From UBA5794 sp964196275 (GTDB lineage Bacteria > Actinomycetota > Acidimicrobiia > Spongiisociales > UBA5794): a stretch of 63,904 nt of DNA. The stretch covers positions 1 through 63,904 of the forward strand of contig CAXMSN010000104.1 in NCBI GenBank assembly GCA_964196275.1, in the 5' to 3' direction. The position numbers and the translations under genes were made by a program. The notes below the pieces were generated by a model. It was not told the origin of the DNA, did not search any database, and saw only the letters and a program-made list of their open reading frames with translations. Of this stretch, positions 34,509 through 43,533 are shown piece after piece. Numbering within the stretch: position 1 is the first letter of the stretch; each line of letters opens with the position of its first letter.

Positions 34509-34990
34509 CAGATCGCCTTGAAGTAGTCGAACGGTTCGCTACAGGTGCTACACACCCACAGCGACTTGCATGCCGTCGATCCGAACTCCGACACCTTCGC
34601 CACACCGGTCGACGAGCATCTTGGGCACAAGATCTCCGGCACGACAGCGAGCGTCGAATCGGGAGGAGCGATGCCGAAACCTGCAAGCTTCCGCTTGGCC
34701 TCCGGCGACATCCAGTCGGTCGTCCACACGGGGAAGTGCTTCATCTCGACCGCTACATCCGCGATGCCGCGCTTGCTGAGTGCGGCGATGATGTCCTCCT
34801 CGATGACCGCCATGGCAGGACACCCGGAGTACGTGGGCGTGACGGACACGGCTACGGACCCGTCGTCGTGGACATCGACGTGCCTGAGAATGCCGATATC
34901 CGCGATCGTCAGTACGGGGATGTCGGGATCGACGACCTCTTCGAGCATCACGCGGATGTCGTCGGCCGTGACCTTCGTCGCCGTCACCAT
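34508..34990 (-). CDS. paaD: Phenylacetyl-CoA epoxidase subunit PaaD
   Basis: From the ATG at 34990 the 160-aa protein has an N-terminal MIP18/PaaD-like (DUF59) domain (DIRVMLEEVVDPDIPVLTIADIG, TYSGCPAMAVIEEDI) and a C-terminal zinc-ribbon with CPRCSS and CSTC. PaaD is needed for maturation of the epoxidase iron centre. Its start overlaps the paaC end. Confidence 0.93.
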   Translation of the reverse strand: MVTATKVTADDIRVMLEEVVDPDIPVLTIADIGILRHVDVHDDGSVAVSVTPTYSGCPAMAVIEEDIIAALSKRGIADVAVEMKHFPVWTTDWMSPEAKRKLAGFGIAPPDSTLAVVPEILCPRCSSTGVAKVSEFGSTACKSLWVCSTCSEPFDYFKAI

Positions 34991-35751
34991 GAGGCACCCG
35001 GATGTGCGCGCTGCATCCACTGCATCTCAGCAAGCAATGGCCCAAGGTTCTCTGTGTGCATTCCTGTTCGCCCACCGGACGCCTGATACGGATCTTCAGG
35101 CGACACGAGTGTCGCCTCCTCCAGCGTGCTGGCAACGATCGCATCGAACCGGCCCTTTCCAGCCGTGACGTCACAGATGAGGCCAGCCACCACGAGAGCG
35201 GCATCCGTGTCTGGCTGGTCGAACAACTCCTCGGTGAACCGCCACATGGCATCTATCCCACGCTGCATCCTCACATGGCTCTCTTCGGTGCCATCGCCGA
35301 GCCGAATGACCCACGAACTCGAGTGACGCAGGTGATAGGTGGCCTCCTTCAACGCCCGTGCAGCGATCCCGGAGAGGCGTTCATCGCGGGACGAACTCAG
35401 CCCCGCCCACAATTGCGTCTGGTATGCATCGAAGAAGAACCCTCTCGCTATGAGATGCGCAAAATCAGGCTGAGGCTGCTCCGCCAACAGCGCGTTGGTG
35501 AAGTCGCGCTCGTTCCGGAACATCGCGTACCAGTTGCTATCCCTGCCCGAACCTTCGATTTCGGCGGCGTAGTCGTACAGGTGCATCGCCACGCCCAGAT
35601 GGTCAAGAGCGATGTTGGCGACCGCAAGGTCTTCCTCAAGTTCCGGGGCGTACGAGATGTACTCGCCCAGGCGCTGGCCGAGGATGACGTTGTCATCGCC
35701 GTGGCGAACGAGGAAGTCGACGAGCGCAGTTCTTTCGACGGTCGTGGTCAC
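34984..35751 (-). CDS. paaC: Phenylacetyl-CoA epoxidase subunit PaaC
   Basis: The 255-aa helical protein (RHGDDNVILGQRLGEYISYAPELEEDLAVANIALDHLGVA) is the structural, non-catalytic di-iron-like subunit of the PaaABCE complex. Conserved signatures include YAMFRNERDFTNALL, AARALKEATYHLRHSSSWVIRLGDGTEES and a C-terminal DEAHPGASW-like end. It overlaps paaB by GTGA. Confidence 0.95.
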   Translation of the reverse strand: MTTTVERTALVDFLVRHGDDNVILGQRLGEYISYAPELEEDLAVANIALDHLGVAMHLYDYAAEIEGSGRDSNWYAMFRNERDFTNALLAEQPQPDFAHLIARGFFFDAYQTQLWAGLSSSRDERLSGIAARALKEATYHLRHSSSWVIRLGDGTEESHVRMQRGIDAMWRFTEELFDQPDTDAALVVAGLICDVTAGKGRFDAIVASTLEEATLVSPEDPYQASGGRTGMHTENLGPLLAEMQWMQRAHPGASW

Positions 35752-36089
35752 AGTTGACCAACTTCGTCAGGGATCTCGTAGAACGTCGGGTGGCGATATG
35801 GCTTGTCGTCGAACGATTCGAAGAGCGACTCCGGGTCGTCAGATGCGTGGATCGCTGACGACGGCACGACCCACAGGCTGATCGCCTCGCCGCGTCTCGC
35901 GTAGGCGTCCCTCGCGTTCTGGACCGCTGACTCGGAGTCGGCCGCATGCACCGAACCACAGTGCGTGTAGCTCAGCCCACGCTTCGGCCGGACGAACACC
36001 TCCCAGAGTTGCCAACCGTGGTTGGCCGTCGTCTCTGTCTTCAAATCGTCAACGGTCTCGCCGGGAGCGATCGGTACTTCGTAACTCAT
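35748..36089 (-). CDS. paaB: Phenylacetyl-CoA epoxidase subunit PaaB
   Basis: The 113-aa protein matches PaaB: WQLWEVFVRPKRGLSYTHCG, SVHAADSESAVQNARDAYARRGE and SLWVVPSSAIHASDDPE. PaaB bridges the PaaAC heterodimers. It sits 25 bases after paaA and overlaps paaC. Confidence 0.95.
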   Translation of the reverse strand: MSYEVPIAPGETVDDLKTETTANHGWQLWEVFVRPKRGLSYTHCGSVHAADSESAVQNARDAYARRGEAISLWVVPSSAIHASDDPESLFESFDDKPYRHPTFYEIPDEVGQL

Positions 36090-36114
36090 GAGCTCTCCTT
36101 ACGCACGGGTCTCC

Positions 36115-37056
36115 TCAGGCGATCTTGTGGCTTCTGGCGGCTTGCTTCTCCGCATAGGCTTCGGCGGCTTCTCTCACCCAGGCTCCGTCATCCCACGCCT
36201 GGACCTTGTGTGCGATCCGCTCGCGATTCATCGGGCCGTTGCCTTTCACCGTGGCCCAGAACTCGTCCCAATCGATCGGGCCGACGTTCCAATGGCCAGA
36301 CTCCTCATCGAACGAGAGGTCTGGATCGGGGAAGGTGCAGTTGAGGTAGTGGCCCTGGGGAATGGTCTGGTCGATGTACATCTGACGGAGCTCGTCGTTG
36401 GAGATCCTCTTGACCTTCCACGCCATCGACTGTTCCGTGTGCGTCGACTCCGAATCGTGCGGTCCGAACATCATCAGTGCTGGCCCCCACCATCGGTCGA
36501 TCGCATCCTGGAGCATCGCCTTCTGCTCGTCGGTCCCATTCGAGAGCGCCATGAGGATTGCATAGCCCTGTCTGGCGTGGAAGCTCTCCTCCTTGCAGAT
36601 ACGGACCATCGCCCGGGAGTACGGGCCGTAGGAGGTGCCCTGCAGCATGATCTGGTTGACGATGGCTGCGCCATCGACCAGCCAGCCGATCACGCCGATG
36701 TCAGCCCATGACAGCGTCGGGTAGTTGAAGATCGATGAGTACTTCTGACGACCGGTGTGGAGCATGTTGACCACTTCGTCGCGCGATATCCCGAGCGTCT
36801 CCGCAGCCGAGTAGAGGTACAACCCGTGTCCGGCCTCGTCCTGGACCTTTGCGATGAGGATCGCCTTGCGCATCAGGGTCGGCGCCCTCGTGATCCAGTT
36901 GGCCTCTGGCTGCATCCCGATCACCTCGGAATGTGCGTGCTGAGCGATCTGCCTGATCAGCGTCGCTCGATAGCCGTCAGGCATCCAGTCTCTCGGCTCG
37001 ATCTTCTCATCCGCCTCGATCATCGCCTCGAAGCGCTCATTGTCGGTAATCGTCAC
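36115..37056 (-). CDS. paaA: Phenylacetyl-CoA epoxidase catalytic subunit PaaA
   Basis: The 313-aa protein is the di-iron monooxygenase subunit that epoxidises the ring of phenylacetyl-CoA. Iron ligands lie in GYRATLIRQIAQHAHSEV, KVQDEAGHGLYLYSAAETL (ExxH) and RICKEESFHARQGYAIL (ExxH), with the C-terminal VGPIDWDEFWATVKGNGPMN. It is the first gene of paaABCDE-paaR and lies behind a palindromic operator. Confidence 0.97.
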   Translation of the reverse strand: MTITDNERFEAMIEADEKIEPRDWMPDGYRATLIRQIAQHAHSEVIGMQPEANWITRAPTLMRKAILIAKVQDEAGHGLYLYSAAETLGISRDEVVNMLHTGRQKYSSIFNYPTLSWADIGVIGWLVDGAAIVNQIMLQGTSYGPYSRAMVRICKEESFHARQGYAILMALSNGTDEQKAMLQDAIDRWWGPALMMFGPHDSESTHTEQSMAWKVKRISNDELRQMYIDQTIPQGHYLNCTFPDPDLSFDEESGHWNVGPIDWDEFWATVKGNGPMNRERIAHKVQAWDDGAWVREAAEAYAEKQAARSHKIA

Positions 37057-37083
37057 GCAGCCTCCCCAGGTAGCGACCCGATA

Positions 37084-37105
37084 CTAACAAACGAACGTTT
37101 GTTAG
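37084..37105. promoter_or_regulatory. PaaR-type operator upstream of paaA
   Basis: CTAACAAACG-AA-CGTTTGTTAG is a perfect palindrome with 10-base arms, 28 bases upstream of the paaA start. Its core CAAACGAACGTTTG matches the published Thermus PaaR consensus CNAACGNNCGTTNG. It is the expected site for the TetR regulator at the end of the operon. Confidence 0.8.
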
Positions 37106-37116
37106 GTGCCGCGCTC

Positions 37117-37276
37117 GTCCTCCCTTCAGGGGGGACAACAGAGCAGCGTCAGCTGCGATGTAGGGGGGCCTGCGGGCCTGAGAGCCCGGAGTGGCTGGAA
37201 GTATCGAAGTCCAGAGCCGGACCTGCAACATCCCCTAGCTCGCTGCGCTCACTCGTACCCCTTGAATAAGGGGGAC
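37117..37276 (-). repeat. Dispersed hairpin repeat, copies 4a (degenerate) and 4b
   Basis: Bases 37229-37276, read on the minus strand, give GTCCCCCTTATTCAAGGGGT, then GAGCGCAGCGAGC and AGGGGATG, the same architecture as the other copies. A shorter, decayed relative at 37117-37136 keeps GTCC-TCCCTTCAGGGG-GGAC. They fill the gap between the paaA promoter and the end of the NAD-GDH gene. Confidence 0.7.
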
Positions 37277-37294
37277 GGAGGTGCTTTCGACCTG

Positions 37295-40200
37295 TCAGTG
37301 ACCCAGCGCTATCTGCTTGAGCCTTCTTACCGCCACCATCCCGGCCGAGATGTCTTCGACGCCGTCTCTCTCGAGCCAGTGGAACAAGCGGTCCCTTCGA
37401 GGCAGAAGACGTGGGAAGCGGGCGTAGTGGGCGTCGAGCGATCCTTCGGTCTCACCGAGCACCATCGCAACGACATGCCTTCGCATCTGTTGGAGATCGT
37501 CTCGAAGCGATTCTGCGGCCAGACGTTCGAATGTCGTCGTGCCTGGCAGGTTCCGGATCTGGCGCTCGAGCCAGTCCACCTTGAACTCGTAGCTGACACG
37601 CGTGTAGATGGCGGCGACCTCCATCACATCACGACCGTGCTGATGTGCGAGTTCGATGATGTCTGGTCCCCTACGGAGCGAGTGCTGGAAGCCGTGGCGC
37701 TTCGCGATGTCCGGAGGCACACCGTTTGCGACCATGTGGGAGGCGGATGCTTCCGCTGGTTCCCTCCAGCCCTCGGGGTCGAGGCTCGGCATCCCCTCTG
37801 ACAGCGCAGCGAAGTCCGCACGCGAGAGGTCGATCTCCTCATCGATGGTTGTGGGAGTCACCGGGCGATTCAGATACCAACGGGTCACGGTCGATACCAA
37901 GCGGTCTATGTCACGGAGCATCTCGTGGTCGATGTCTGGGCCGATGGTTCCGACGAGGCCCTCAATCGCTGCCCACCGCTCACTCGCCCCGGTTATCTCT
38001 CTCGCGACTCGGTACGCACGCATGATTCGATTGGCAGGCGACCCGGTGAGGTGGCGCATCCTCGAGTAGAAGGTCGAGCCTTGCGAGTTCAGGGCCTGAT
38101 TCGCGACGATCGTCGCGATCAGCTCCCTCCGAAGGGGATGGACCCTGATCTCATCGGCGAACCGATCCGACACAGCCGTAGGGAAGTACCCGAGCAGGTC
38201 TGCTTCGAAATGGGGGTCATCGGGCAAGTCAGAATCCAGCAGAAGGTCCGTCAATGACCGTTTGGCATAGGCGAGTAGGACCGCCAGCTCAGGCCTCGTC
38301 ATGCCGCGGCCTTCCCGACCGCGCTGATTCATCTCTTCGGCGGAGGGCAAGAACTCGATCTCCCTGTCGAGGATTCCCTCACGCTCAAGCCGGTCGATGA
38401 GGTCCGCATACAGTTCGACGGTTCGATGTGACTCTGCCGACTCCTGCGAGAGAACCTGGGCTTGAAGGAAGTTGTCGTAGAGAATCGCCTCTACGACATC
38501 GTCGACCACACTCGCGATGATCTCGTCACGCTCAGCCCGATCGATCTTCCCTGATGCCTCGACGAGTCCAAGGAGGATCTTCAAATTCACCTCACGGTCG
38601 GATGCGTGCACGCCGCCCGAGTTGTCGATGAAGTCGGCGAATACGCGCCCGCCCCCCATGTCGAACTCGATTCGACCGCGCTGGGTGACACCGAGGTTTC
38701 CGCCCTCTCCTATCACGCGAGCGCCCACGTCTCGGCCGTTGATCCTGACGGAGTCATTGGAGCGATCCTGCACGAGCTCGGACGTCTCCGCCCTCGACTT
38801 GACGTACGTGCCGATACCGCCGTTCCACAGCAGGTCGGCTGGCGCTTTGAGGATCAGCTTGATCAGCTCGCTCGGTCTCGCTGATTCGACGGGTGTACCA
38901 AGGACCTCACGCATCTCGGGTGTGAGTTCGATGCTCTTGGCTGCTCGGTCGAACACGCCGCCCCCGGCCGAGATGAGATCAGCGTTGTAGTCGAGCCATG
39001 AAGATCTGGGTAACAAACTGATGCGCATTCTCTCGTCCCAGGACGCAGCAGGGTCGGGATCCGGGTCGAAGAAGATGTTCCTGTGGTCGAAGGCTGCAAT
39101 GAGCTTCATGTGTTTGGACCGAAGCAGACCGTTCCCGAACACGTCACCTGACATGTCGCCGATCCCGACGACGGTGATCTCCTCGGCCTCTACATCGACG
39201 CCCAGGTCGAAGAAGTGCCGCCGCACAGACTCCCAGGCGCCCCGAGCGGTGATTCCAAGTGCCTTGTGGTCGTAACCGGCCGACCCTCCCGATGCGAACG
39301 CGTCGTCGAGCCAGAAGCCGTACTCGGCCGCGATCTCGTTCGCCGTATCGGAGAACGACGCGGTTCCTTTGTCGGCAGCGACCACCAGATACGGATCTGG
39401 TGCATCGTGTGCCACAACAGAGTCAGGCGTGACGATCTCGTCCCCGACACGATTGTCCGAAACGTCGAGCAGCCCTCTGATGAACAGCCGGTATGCATCT
39501 TGGACTTCCTCGTACGAAGGCCGAGGGGCGTCGGCTGGTCGGCGTAGAACGAAACCGCCCTTCGCTCCCGTCGGGACGATGACAGCGTTCTTCGTCATCT
39601 GGGCCTTCATCAGCCCGAGAACCTCAGTTCGGTAGTCCTCCCGGCGATCGGACCATCGGATGCCGCCGCGCGCAACGGCGCCGCCTCGAAGGTGGACGCC
39701 TTCGACATCTGTCGCATAGACGTAGATCTCGTGCAGAGGTTTGGGTTCTGGCATCTCAGGAACGTCTGCGGATGCGAACTTGAGCGCCAGAGAGGAACGG
39801 CCTTCGACCCTGACGTTCGTTCGTTCGGTTGCAAGCACGAGTCCGAAGAAGCCTCTCAGGATCCGATCGTCGTCGAGCGACGAGACAGCGTCAAGGCCGT
39901 GCCGGATCTGCTTGGCGATCGCCTTCTCTCGTTCTTCGCTGTGAGCCTCGTCGAACCTCGCCTCGAACAGCCTCACGAGAGCCTCGGCGATCTTGGGGTG
40001 AGCGGTAAGCGTGTCGTTGACGTAGCCGATGGAGAACGACGGAGTCACAAGGCGCCAGTAGTTCCGATAGGCCCTGAGGATCGAGAGTTCGCCGTACGCC
40101 AACTCGGTTCCGAGCAGGAGCCGATGGAGCGCATCCGACTCCGCGCCGCCGGTGAGAACGGCTTCGATCGCAGTCGCGATGCGGTCCCCCACGGTCGCGA

Positions 40201-42094
40201 TATCGACCTGATTTCCCTCGGAAGTGAGAACACCGAAATCGTGGATGTAGGTTTGCTCTTCGCTACGGAGTCGCGTCGGTACCTCCTCGACGACGACCAG
40301 GCCGAGATGCTCGATCAACGGCACGACGGAAGACAGGTTGAGCTTTCCCGAGTTCCGGTAGACCGTGATCCTGGTCAGCCATTCAGATGCGGCGGGCGCC
40401 TTCGCCTCGTCGGCCTCGTTCTGCAGTCCCACAACGAGATCGGCGCCGGTCGATGCCAGCCGGTCAAGGCTGAGGATGTCTCCAACAACGAGCGCCAAGG
40501 CTGTCGAGGCCTTGTAATAGTCAGGGAACCCCGGCGTCCAGCGATCTGCAAGGCGGTTCGCCTCAGAGTCTCCAACCGCCTTGGCGAGTTCGCCGACAAC
40601 CTTGTCTTCCCACGTTCGCGCAAGTGCAAGCACCTCGACTTCGAGTTGTGAGACGTCAACCTCGACGGGCCCGGACCCCTCGGTCCAGACCGAGAAGTGG
40701 ATTCGCGCATCTCCCGACTCTGCGAGCGACAGTCGGTAGTCGACGGTGAGGCCTCCGTACGCATCCTTGAAGAGTTGCTGCAGTTCCTGGCGCAGCACCG
40801 AGTTGAACCGGTCACGCGGAACCGTGACGAGGATGCTGACAGATCTCCGGAGCGCATCGCGACGAACGAACAGTCGGACGCGTTCAGAATCTTCTGCGAC
40901 GATCAGCGCGCTGAGCGTGTCACCGAGATCCTCGATAGTGCCGGCGAACAGATCGTCTTTGGGGAAGCTGTCGAAGAGCTGGACCATCGACTTGTAGTCA
41001 TGAGAACCCTCGATGAGATCCTGATCCTTGAGGATCTGCTCGAGCTTGCGTCGCAGCACGGGAATCTCGCTGGCTGCTGCCATATAGGCCTTTGACGTGA
41101 ACAGCCCAATGAGCCTGTGTTCGGTCACGGTCCTGCCGTCATCGCCGGCTTTCCGGACACCCACGTATTCCATCCGAGCGCCGCGATGGACAGTGGCTTT
41201 CTGGTTGGTCTTCGTGATGACAACCAGGTCTCCGCCTCTGTATCGATCCCGGACGTACGGCGGCAGGTCAGAGAGCAACACGGCCTCGGGCTCGAACCCG
41301 TTGTCGTGGAGAATGCCCAATCCGCTTCCGGTTCTCGCCAGAACTGCCTGGTCACCGTTCTGATCCACGATGTCGTACTCGCGATATCCGAGGAACACGA
41401 AGTTGTCGTCGAGTAGCCACCGCAAGAACTCCACCGACTCCGAGATCTCGTCGAAGTGGAAGTACGTGTCTCCCGACTTCGCAGCCTCGACCATCTTGGG
41501 GACCATCCTTCGCATTGGCTCGAAGTCGCGCACGACCGAGGCAAGGTCGCTCAGTGTGTCGCGGATGTCGCTGGTCAGTTCCGCCTTGGCGTCCGAGTCG
41601 AGCCTGCGGTCGAGTTCGAAATGCTGGACGCTTACGACCCTGCCTGAGGACCGGGCCGAGTCGATACCGATCAGGAAGCCTGTCTCGTCTCTCGTCGTCC
41701 CGACGAGTGGGTGGAGATGCCGTTCGATCCCAACTCCGGACCGGCTGACAGCGAGAGCCATCGAGTCGACGAGGAACGGCCGGTCATCAACGACGACCTG
41801 GACAACCGATCCAGTGGTCTCGTATCCGCACTCGTTAAGCGACGGGTCGAACACGCGGATCGCCATCTCCTCGAGGCCTCGGCTCTGCACGAACAAGAAG
41901 AGGTCTGAGATCTCGGCGTACAACTGGTCGATCGGAATGTCCGGGAGATCGATGTTCGGAATGCGCCTGATGTAGAGGCGGGCAAAGGCCGAGAGCATCG
42001 CCCGAGTTTCATCGGGTACGTCGGCAGGAATCGTTGCGACCAGTTGGTCGACGACGGACGGTTCAGGCTTGACGGGCGAGCCGTTTCCGGTCAT
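37295..42094 (-). CDS. gdhB: NAD-specific glutamate dehydrogenase, 180-kDa class (Bac_GDH)
   Basis: The 1599-aa protein is the large NAD-GDH of the L_180 type: ACT-like N-terminal regions (DRPFLVDSMALAVSRSGVG), central linker segments, and the catalytic core with RGGIRWSDRREDYRTEVLG, VIVPTGAKGGFVLRRP and GEGGNLGVTQRGRIEFD. It oxidises glutamate to 2-oxoglutarate and ammonium, a catabolic role in amino-acid-using actinobacteria. The ATG at 42094 is chosen because the upstream frame overlaps the divergent BI-1 gene. Length is typical of the class. The gene is monocistronic here. Confidence 0.97.
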   Translation of the reverse strand: MTGNGSPVKPEPSVVDQLVATIPADVPDETRAMLSAFARLYIRRIPNIDLPDIPIDQLYAEISDLFLFVQSRGLEEMAIRVFDPSLNECGYETTGSVVQVVVDDRPFLVDSMALAVSRSGVGIERHLHPLVGTTRDETGFLIGIDSARSSGRVVSVQHFELDRRLDSDAKAELTSDIRDTLSDLASVVRDFEPMRRMVPKMVEAAKSGDTYFHFDEISESVEFLRWLLDDNFVFLGYREYDIVDQNGDQAVLARTGSGLGILHDNGFEPEAVLLSDLPPYVRDRYRGGDLVVITKTNQKATVHRGARMEYVGVRKAGDDGRTVTEHRLIGLFTSKAYMAAASEIPVLRRKLEQILKDQDLIEGSHDYKSMVQLFDSFPKDDLFAGTIEDLGDTLSALIVAEDSERVRLFVRRDALRRSVSILVTVPRDRFNSVLRQELQQLFKDAYGGLTVDYRLSLAESGDARIHFSVWTEGSGPVEVDVSQLEVEVLALARTWEDKVVGELAKAVGDSEANRLADRWTPGFPDYYKASTALALVVGDILSLDRLASTGADLVVGLQNEADEAKAPAASEWLTRITVYRNSGKLNLSSVVPLIEHLGLVVVEEVPTRLRSEEQTYIHDFGVLTSEGNQVDIATVGDRIATAIEAVLTGGAESDALHRLLLGTELAYGELSILRAYRNYWRLVTPSFSIGYVNDTLTAHPKIAEALVRLFEARFDEAHSEEREKAIAKQIRHGLDAVSSLDDDRILRGFFGLVLATERTNVRVEGRSSLALKFASADVPEMPEPKPLHEIYVYATDVEGVHLRGGAVARGGIRWSDRREDYRTEVLGLMKAQMTKNAVIVPTGAKGGFVLRRPADAPRPSYEEVQDAYRLFIRGLLDVSDNRVGDEIVTPDSVVAHDAPDPYLVVAADKGTASFSDTANEIAAEYGFWLDDAFASGGSAGYDHKALGITARGAWESVRRHFFDLGVDVEAEEITVVGIGDMSGDVFGNGLLRSKHMKLIAAFDHRNIFFDPDPDPAASWDERMRISLLPRSSWLDYNADLISAGGGVFDRAAKSIELTPEMREVLGTPVESARPSELIKLILKAPADLLWNGGIGTYVKSRAETSELVQDRSNDSVRINGRDVGARVIGEGGNLGVTQRGRIEFDMGGGRVFADFIDNSGGVHASDREVNLKILLGLVEASGKIDRAERDEIIASVVDDVVEAILYDNFLQAQVLSQESAESHRTVELYADLIDRLEREGILDREIEFLPSAEEMNQRGREGRGMTRPELAVLLAYAKRSLTDLLLDSDLPDDPHFEADLLGYFPTAVSDRFADEIRVHPLRRELIATIVANQALNSQGSTFYSRMRHLTGSPANRIMRAYRVAREITGASERWAAIEGLVGTIGPDIDHEMLRDIDRLVSTVTRWYLNRPVTPTTIDEEIDLSRADFAALSEGMPSLDPEGWREPAEASASHMVANGVPPDIAKRHGFQHSLRRGPDIIELAHQHGRDVMEVAAIYTRVSYEFKVDWLERQIRNLPGTTTFERLAAESLRDDLQQMRRHVVAMVLGETEGSLDAHYARFPRLLPRRDRLFHWLERDGVEDISAGMVAVRRLKQIALGH

Positions 42095-42194
42095 GCACGC
42101 GAGGCTAGACGGGTCCTGATCAACAACGCGGCGATTTCGGGGATTGTCTTCGCCCACAGATATACGATGATGCGTCCAGAGTCGAAAGGGACCC

Positions 42195-42974
42195 ATGGCC
42201 AACCCACCGCTCCAGAAGCAATTCGGCGCCCTCCCTGAGGTCGGTGCGGGATCAGACGCGGCGCTCCAGGGCGCCCAAACGCCCGCTGGATTTGGAGCAG
42301 ACGATCCGATGACCATCGGCGGGACCTCAGCGAAGACAGCGTTCCTGCTGATCCTCGTCCTCGGTGCTGGCGCCTGGGGGTGGACGCTTGTCGATCCCGT
42401 CACTGGTGGCACGGGGCTTCCCGGCTGGTGGTTCTTCCTGGCGATCGGCGTGTTCGGCCTTGCGATACTGACTGCGTTCAAGCCGCACCTTGCGATCATC
42501 ACCGGACCCCTGTACGCCTTGTCTATGGGCGTCGCCATCGGGACGATCAGCCGTCTCTACGAATCGCAATTCGAAGGGATCGTTCTTCAAGCGATCATGG
42601 CCACGGCCGCCGTGTTCTTCGTAATGCTGGTCCTGTTCGTGACCCGGACGATCAAGGTGACCAATCGACTGCGCGGCGTCATCATCGGAGCAACGCTCGG
42701 GATCATGCTGTTCTATCTCGCCAGCTTCGTGCTATCGCTCTTCAGCACCAGCATCCCGCTTGTTTGGGATAGCGGCCCCGTCGGAATCGGTTTCAGCGTG
42801 CTGATCGTCGGGATCGCTGCATTCAACCTGATGCTCGACTTCGACCTGATCGAACGTGGCGTACAGGCCAGGGCCCCGAAGTCCATGGAGTGGTTCGGTG
42901 CGTTCGCCCTGATGGTCACCATCATCTGGCTCTACATAGAGATCCTCAGACTGATCGGCAAAGTCCGGAACTAG
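42195..42974 (+). CDS. Bax inhibitor-1/YccA-family membrane protein
   Basis: The 259-aa protein has a Gly/Ala-rich soluble N-terminus followed by seven hydrophobic helices with the BI-1/YccA layout (PF12811-like), including MGVAIGTISRLYESQFEGIVLQA, LRGVIIGATLGIMLFYL and FDLIERGVQARAPKSMEWFG. Such proteins are stress-related membrane channels or calcium leaks; the bacterial role is unclear. It is preceded by GAAAGGGACCC at a good ribosome-binding distance. Confidence 0.92.
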   Translation: MANPPLQKQFGALPEVGAGSDAALQGAQTPAGFGADDPMTIGGTSAKTAFLLILVLGAGAWGWTLVDPVTGGTGLPGWWFFLAIGVFGLAILTAFKPHLAIITGPLYALSMGVAIGTISRLYESQFEGIVLQAIMATAAVFFVMLVLFVTRTIKVTNRLRGVIIGATLGIMLFYLASFVLSLFSTSIPLVWDSGPVGIGFSVLIVGIAAFNLMLDFDLIERGVQARAPKSMEWFGAFALMVTIIWLYIEILRLIGKVRN

Positions 42975-42992
42975 CAGAAGACCAGGTATTCC

Positions 42993-43013
42993 GTACTACG
43001 TAATACGTACTAT
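42993..43013. repeat. Heptamer tandem array (three units)
   Basis: GTACTAC-GTAATAC-GTACTAT are three 7-bp units 17 bases upstream of the hairpin repeat at 43030. The same order (heptamers then hairpin) occurs at 50156-50250. Confidence 0.65.
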
Positions 43014-43029
43014 GGCCAGCATCCCTTCT

Positions 43030-43076
43030 GTCCCACTTTCAAGGGGGACGGGCGAGCGAAGCGAGCCAGGGGGATG
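43030..43076 (+). repeat. Dispersed hairpin repeat, copy 5
   Basis: GTCCCACTTTCAAGGGGGAC, then GGGCGAGCGAAGCGAGCC and AGGGGGATG. An outer pair, GCATCCC (43019-43025) and GGGATGC (43071-43077), encloses it, so the whole element could fold as a branched structure. Confidence 0.85.
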
Positions 43077-43077
43077 C

Positions 43078-43356
43078 CTACGGTCTGTCTGGGAGGGACC
43101 GGTACCTCCCTGTTGCGAGGTCGAGGGTTACGGCGATGATGAGGGCGAAGCCTGCGGCGATCGCGATCGCTCCGGCGGTCGATTGGGCCATACCGCCGTC
43201 CGTCAGCACGTCGGCGCACGTCGCGCTGAACCGACCCGCCCTGTCGGACCCACTCTGACCCCAGATCACTGATCGACACGCGTCGGAACTCAGCACGGCA
43301 ATGCCCGTCAAGACGAATGTCAAGCCCCCAAGTGCGAGCGCGACTCTGACGATCAT
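43078..43356 (-). CDS. Small membrane protein (92 aa)
   Basis: The protein MIVRVALALGGLTFVLTGIA has two hydrophobic helices (about 5-23 and 61-80) joined by a Cys-containing loop (DACRSVIWGQ, SATCADVL) that could form a disulfide. No family is recognised. It reads leftward and its end abuts the hairpin repeat copy 5. A start upstream of 43356 would overlap the esterase's upstream frame. Confidence 0.6.
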   Translation of the reverse strand: MIVRVALALGGLTFVLTGIAVLSSDACRSVIWGQSGSDRAGRFSATCADVLTDGGMAQSTAGAIAIAAGFALIIAVTLDLATGRYRSLPDRP

Positions 43357-43533
43357 GTGGTTACTCCGGAAAAGAAACAGATCCCGCGCTGCCGGCGGAA
43401 TCCTCGATCCACAAATGCTATGTACGTTTCTCCCATACGGACCGAATCCGGGAGCACGGCCAGGTCGCCAGTTCTGCTCCGTAGTCCATGGTCCGGAGCG
43501 AGGCGGAGCCGAGCCACCACTACCTTTCCCACC

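Noticed and set aside
37117..37276. Terminator of the NAD-GDH gene
   Set aside because: Part of the dispersed repeat family found in non-terminator positions as well, with no T-run; recorded as repeats.
42095..42538. N-terminal extension of the NAD-GDH to 42538
   Set aside because: It overlaps the divergent BI-1/YccA gene and its translated sequence is Pro/Ala/Arg-rich; the ATG at 42094 gives a normal GDH N-terminus.
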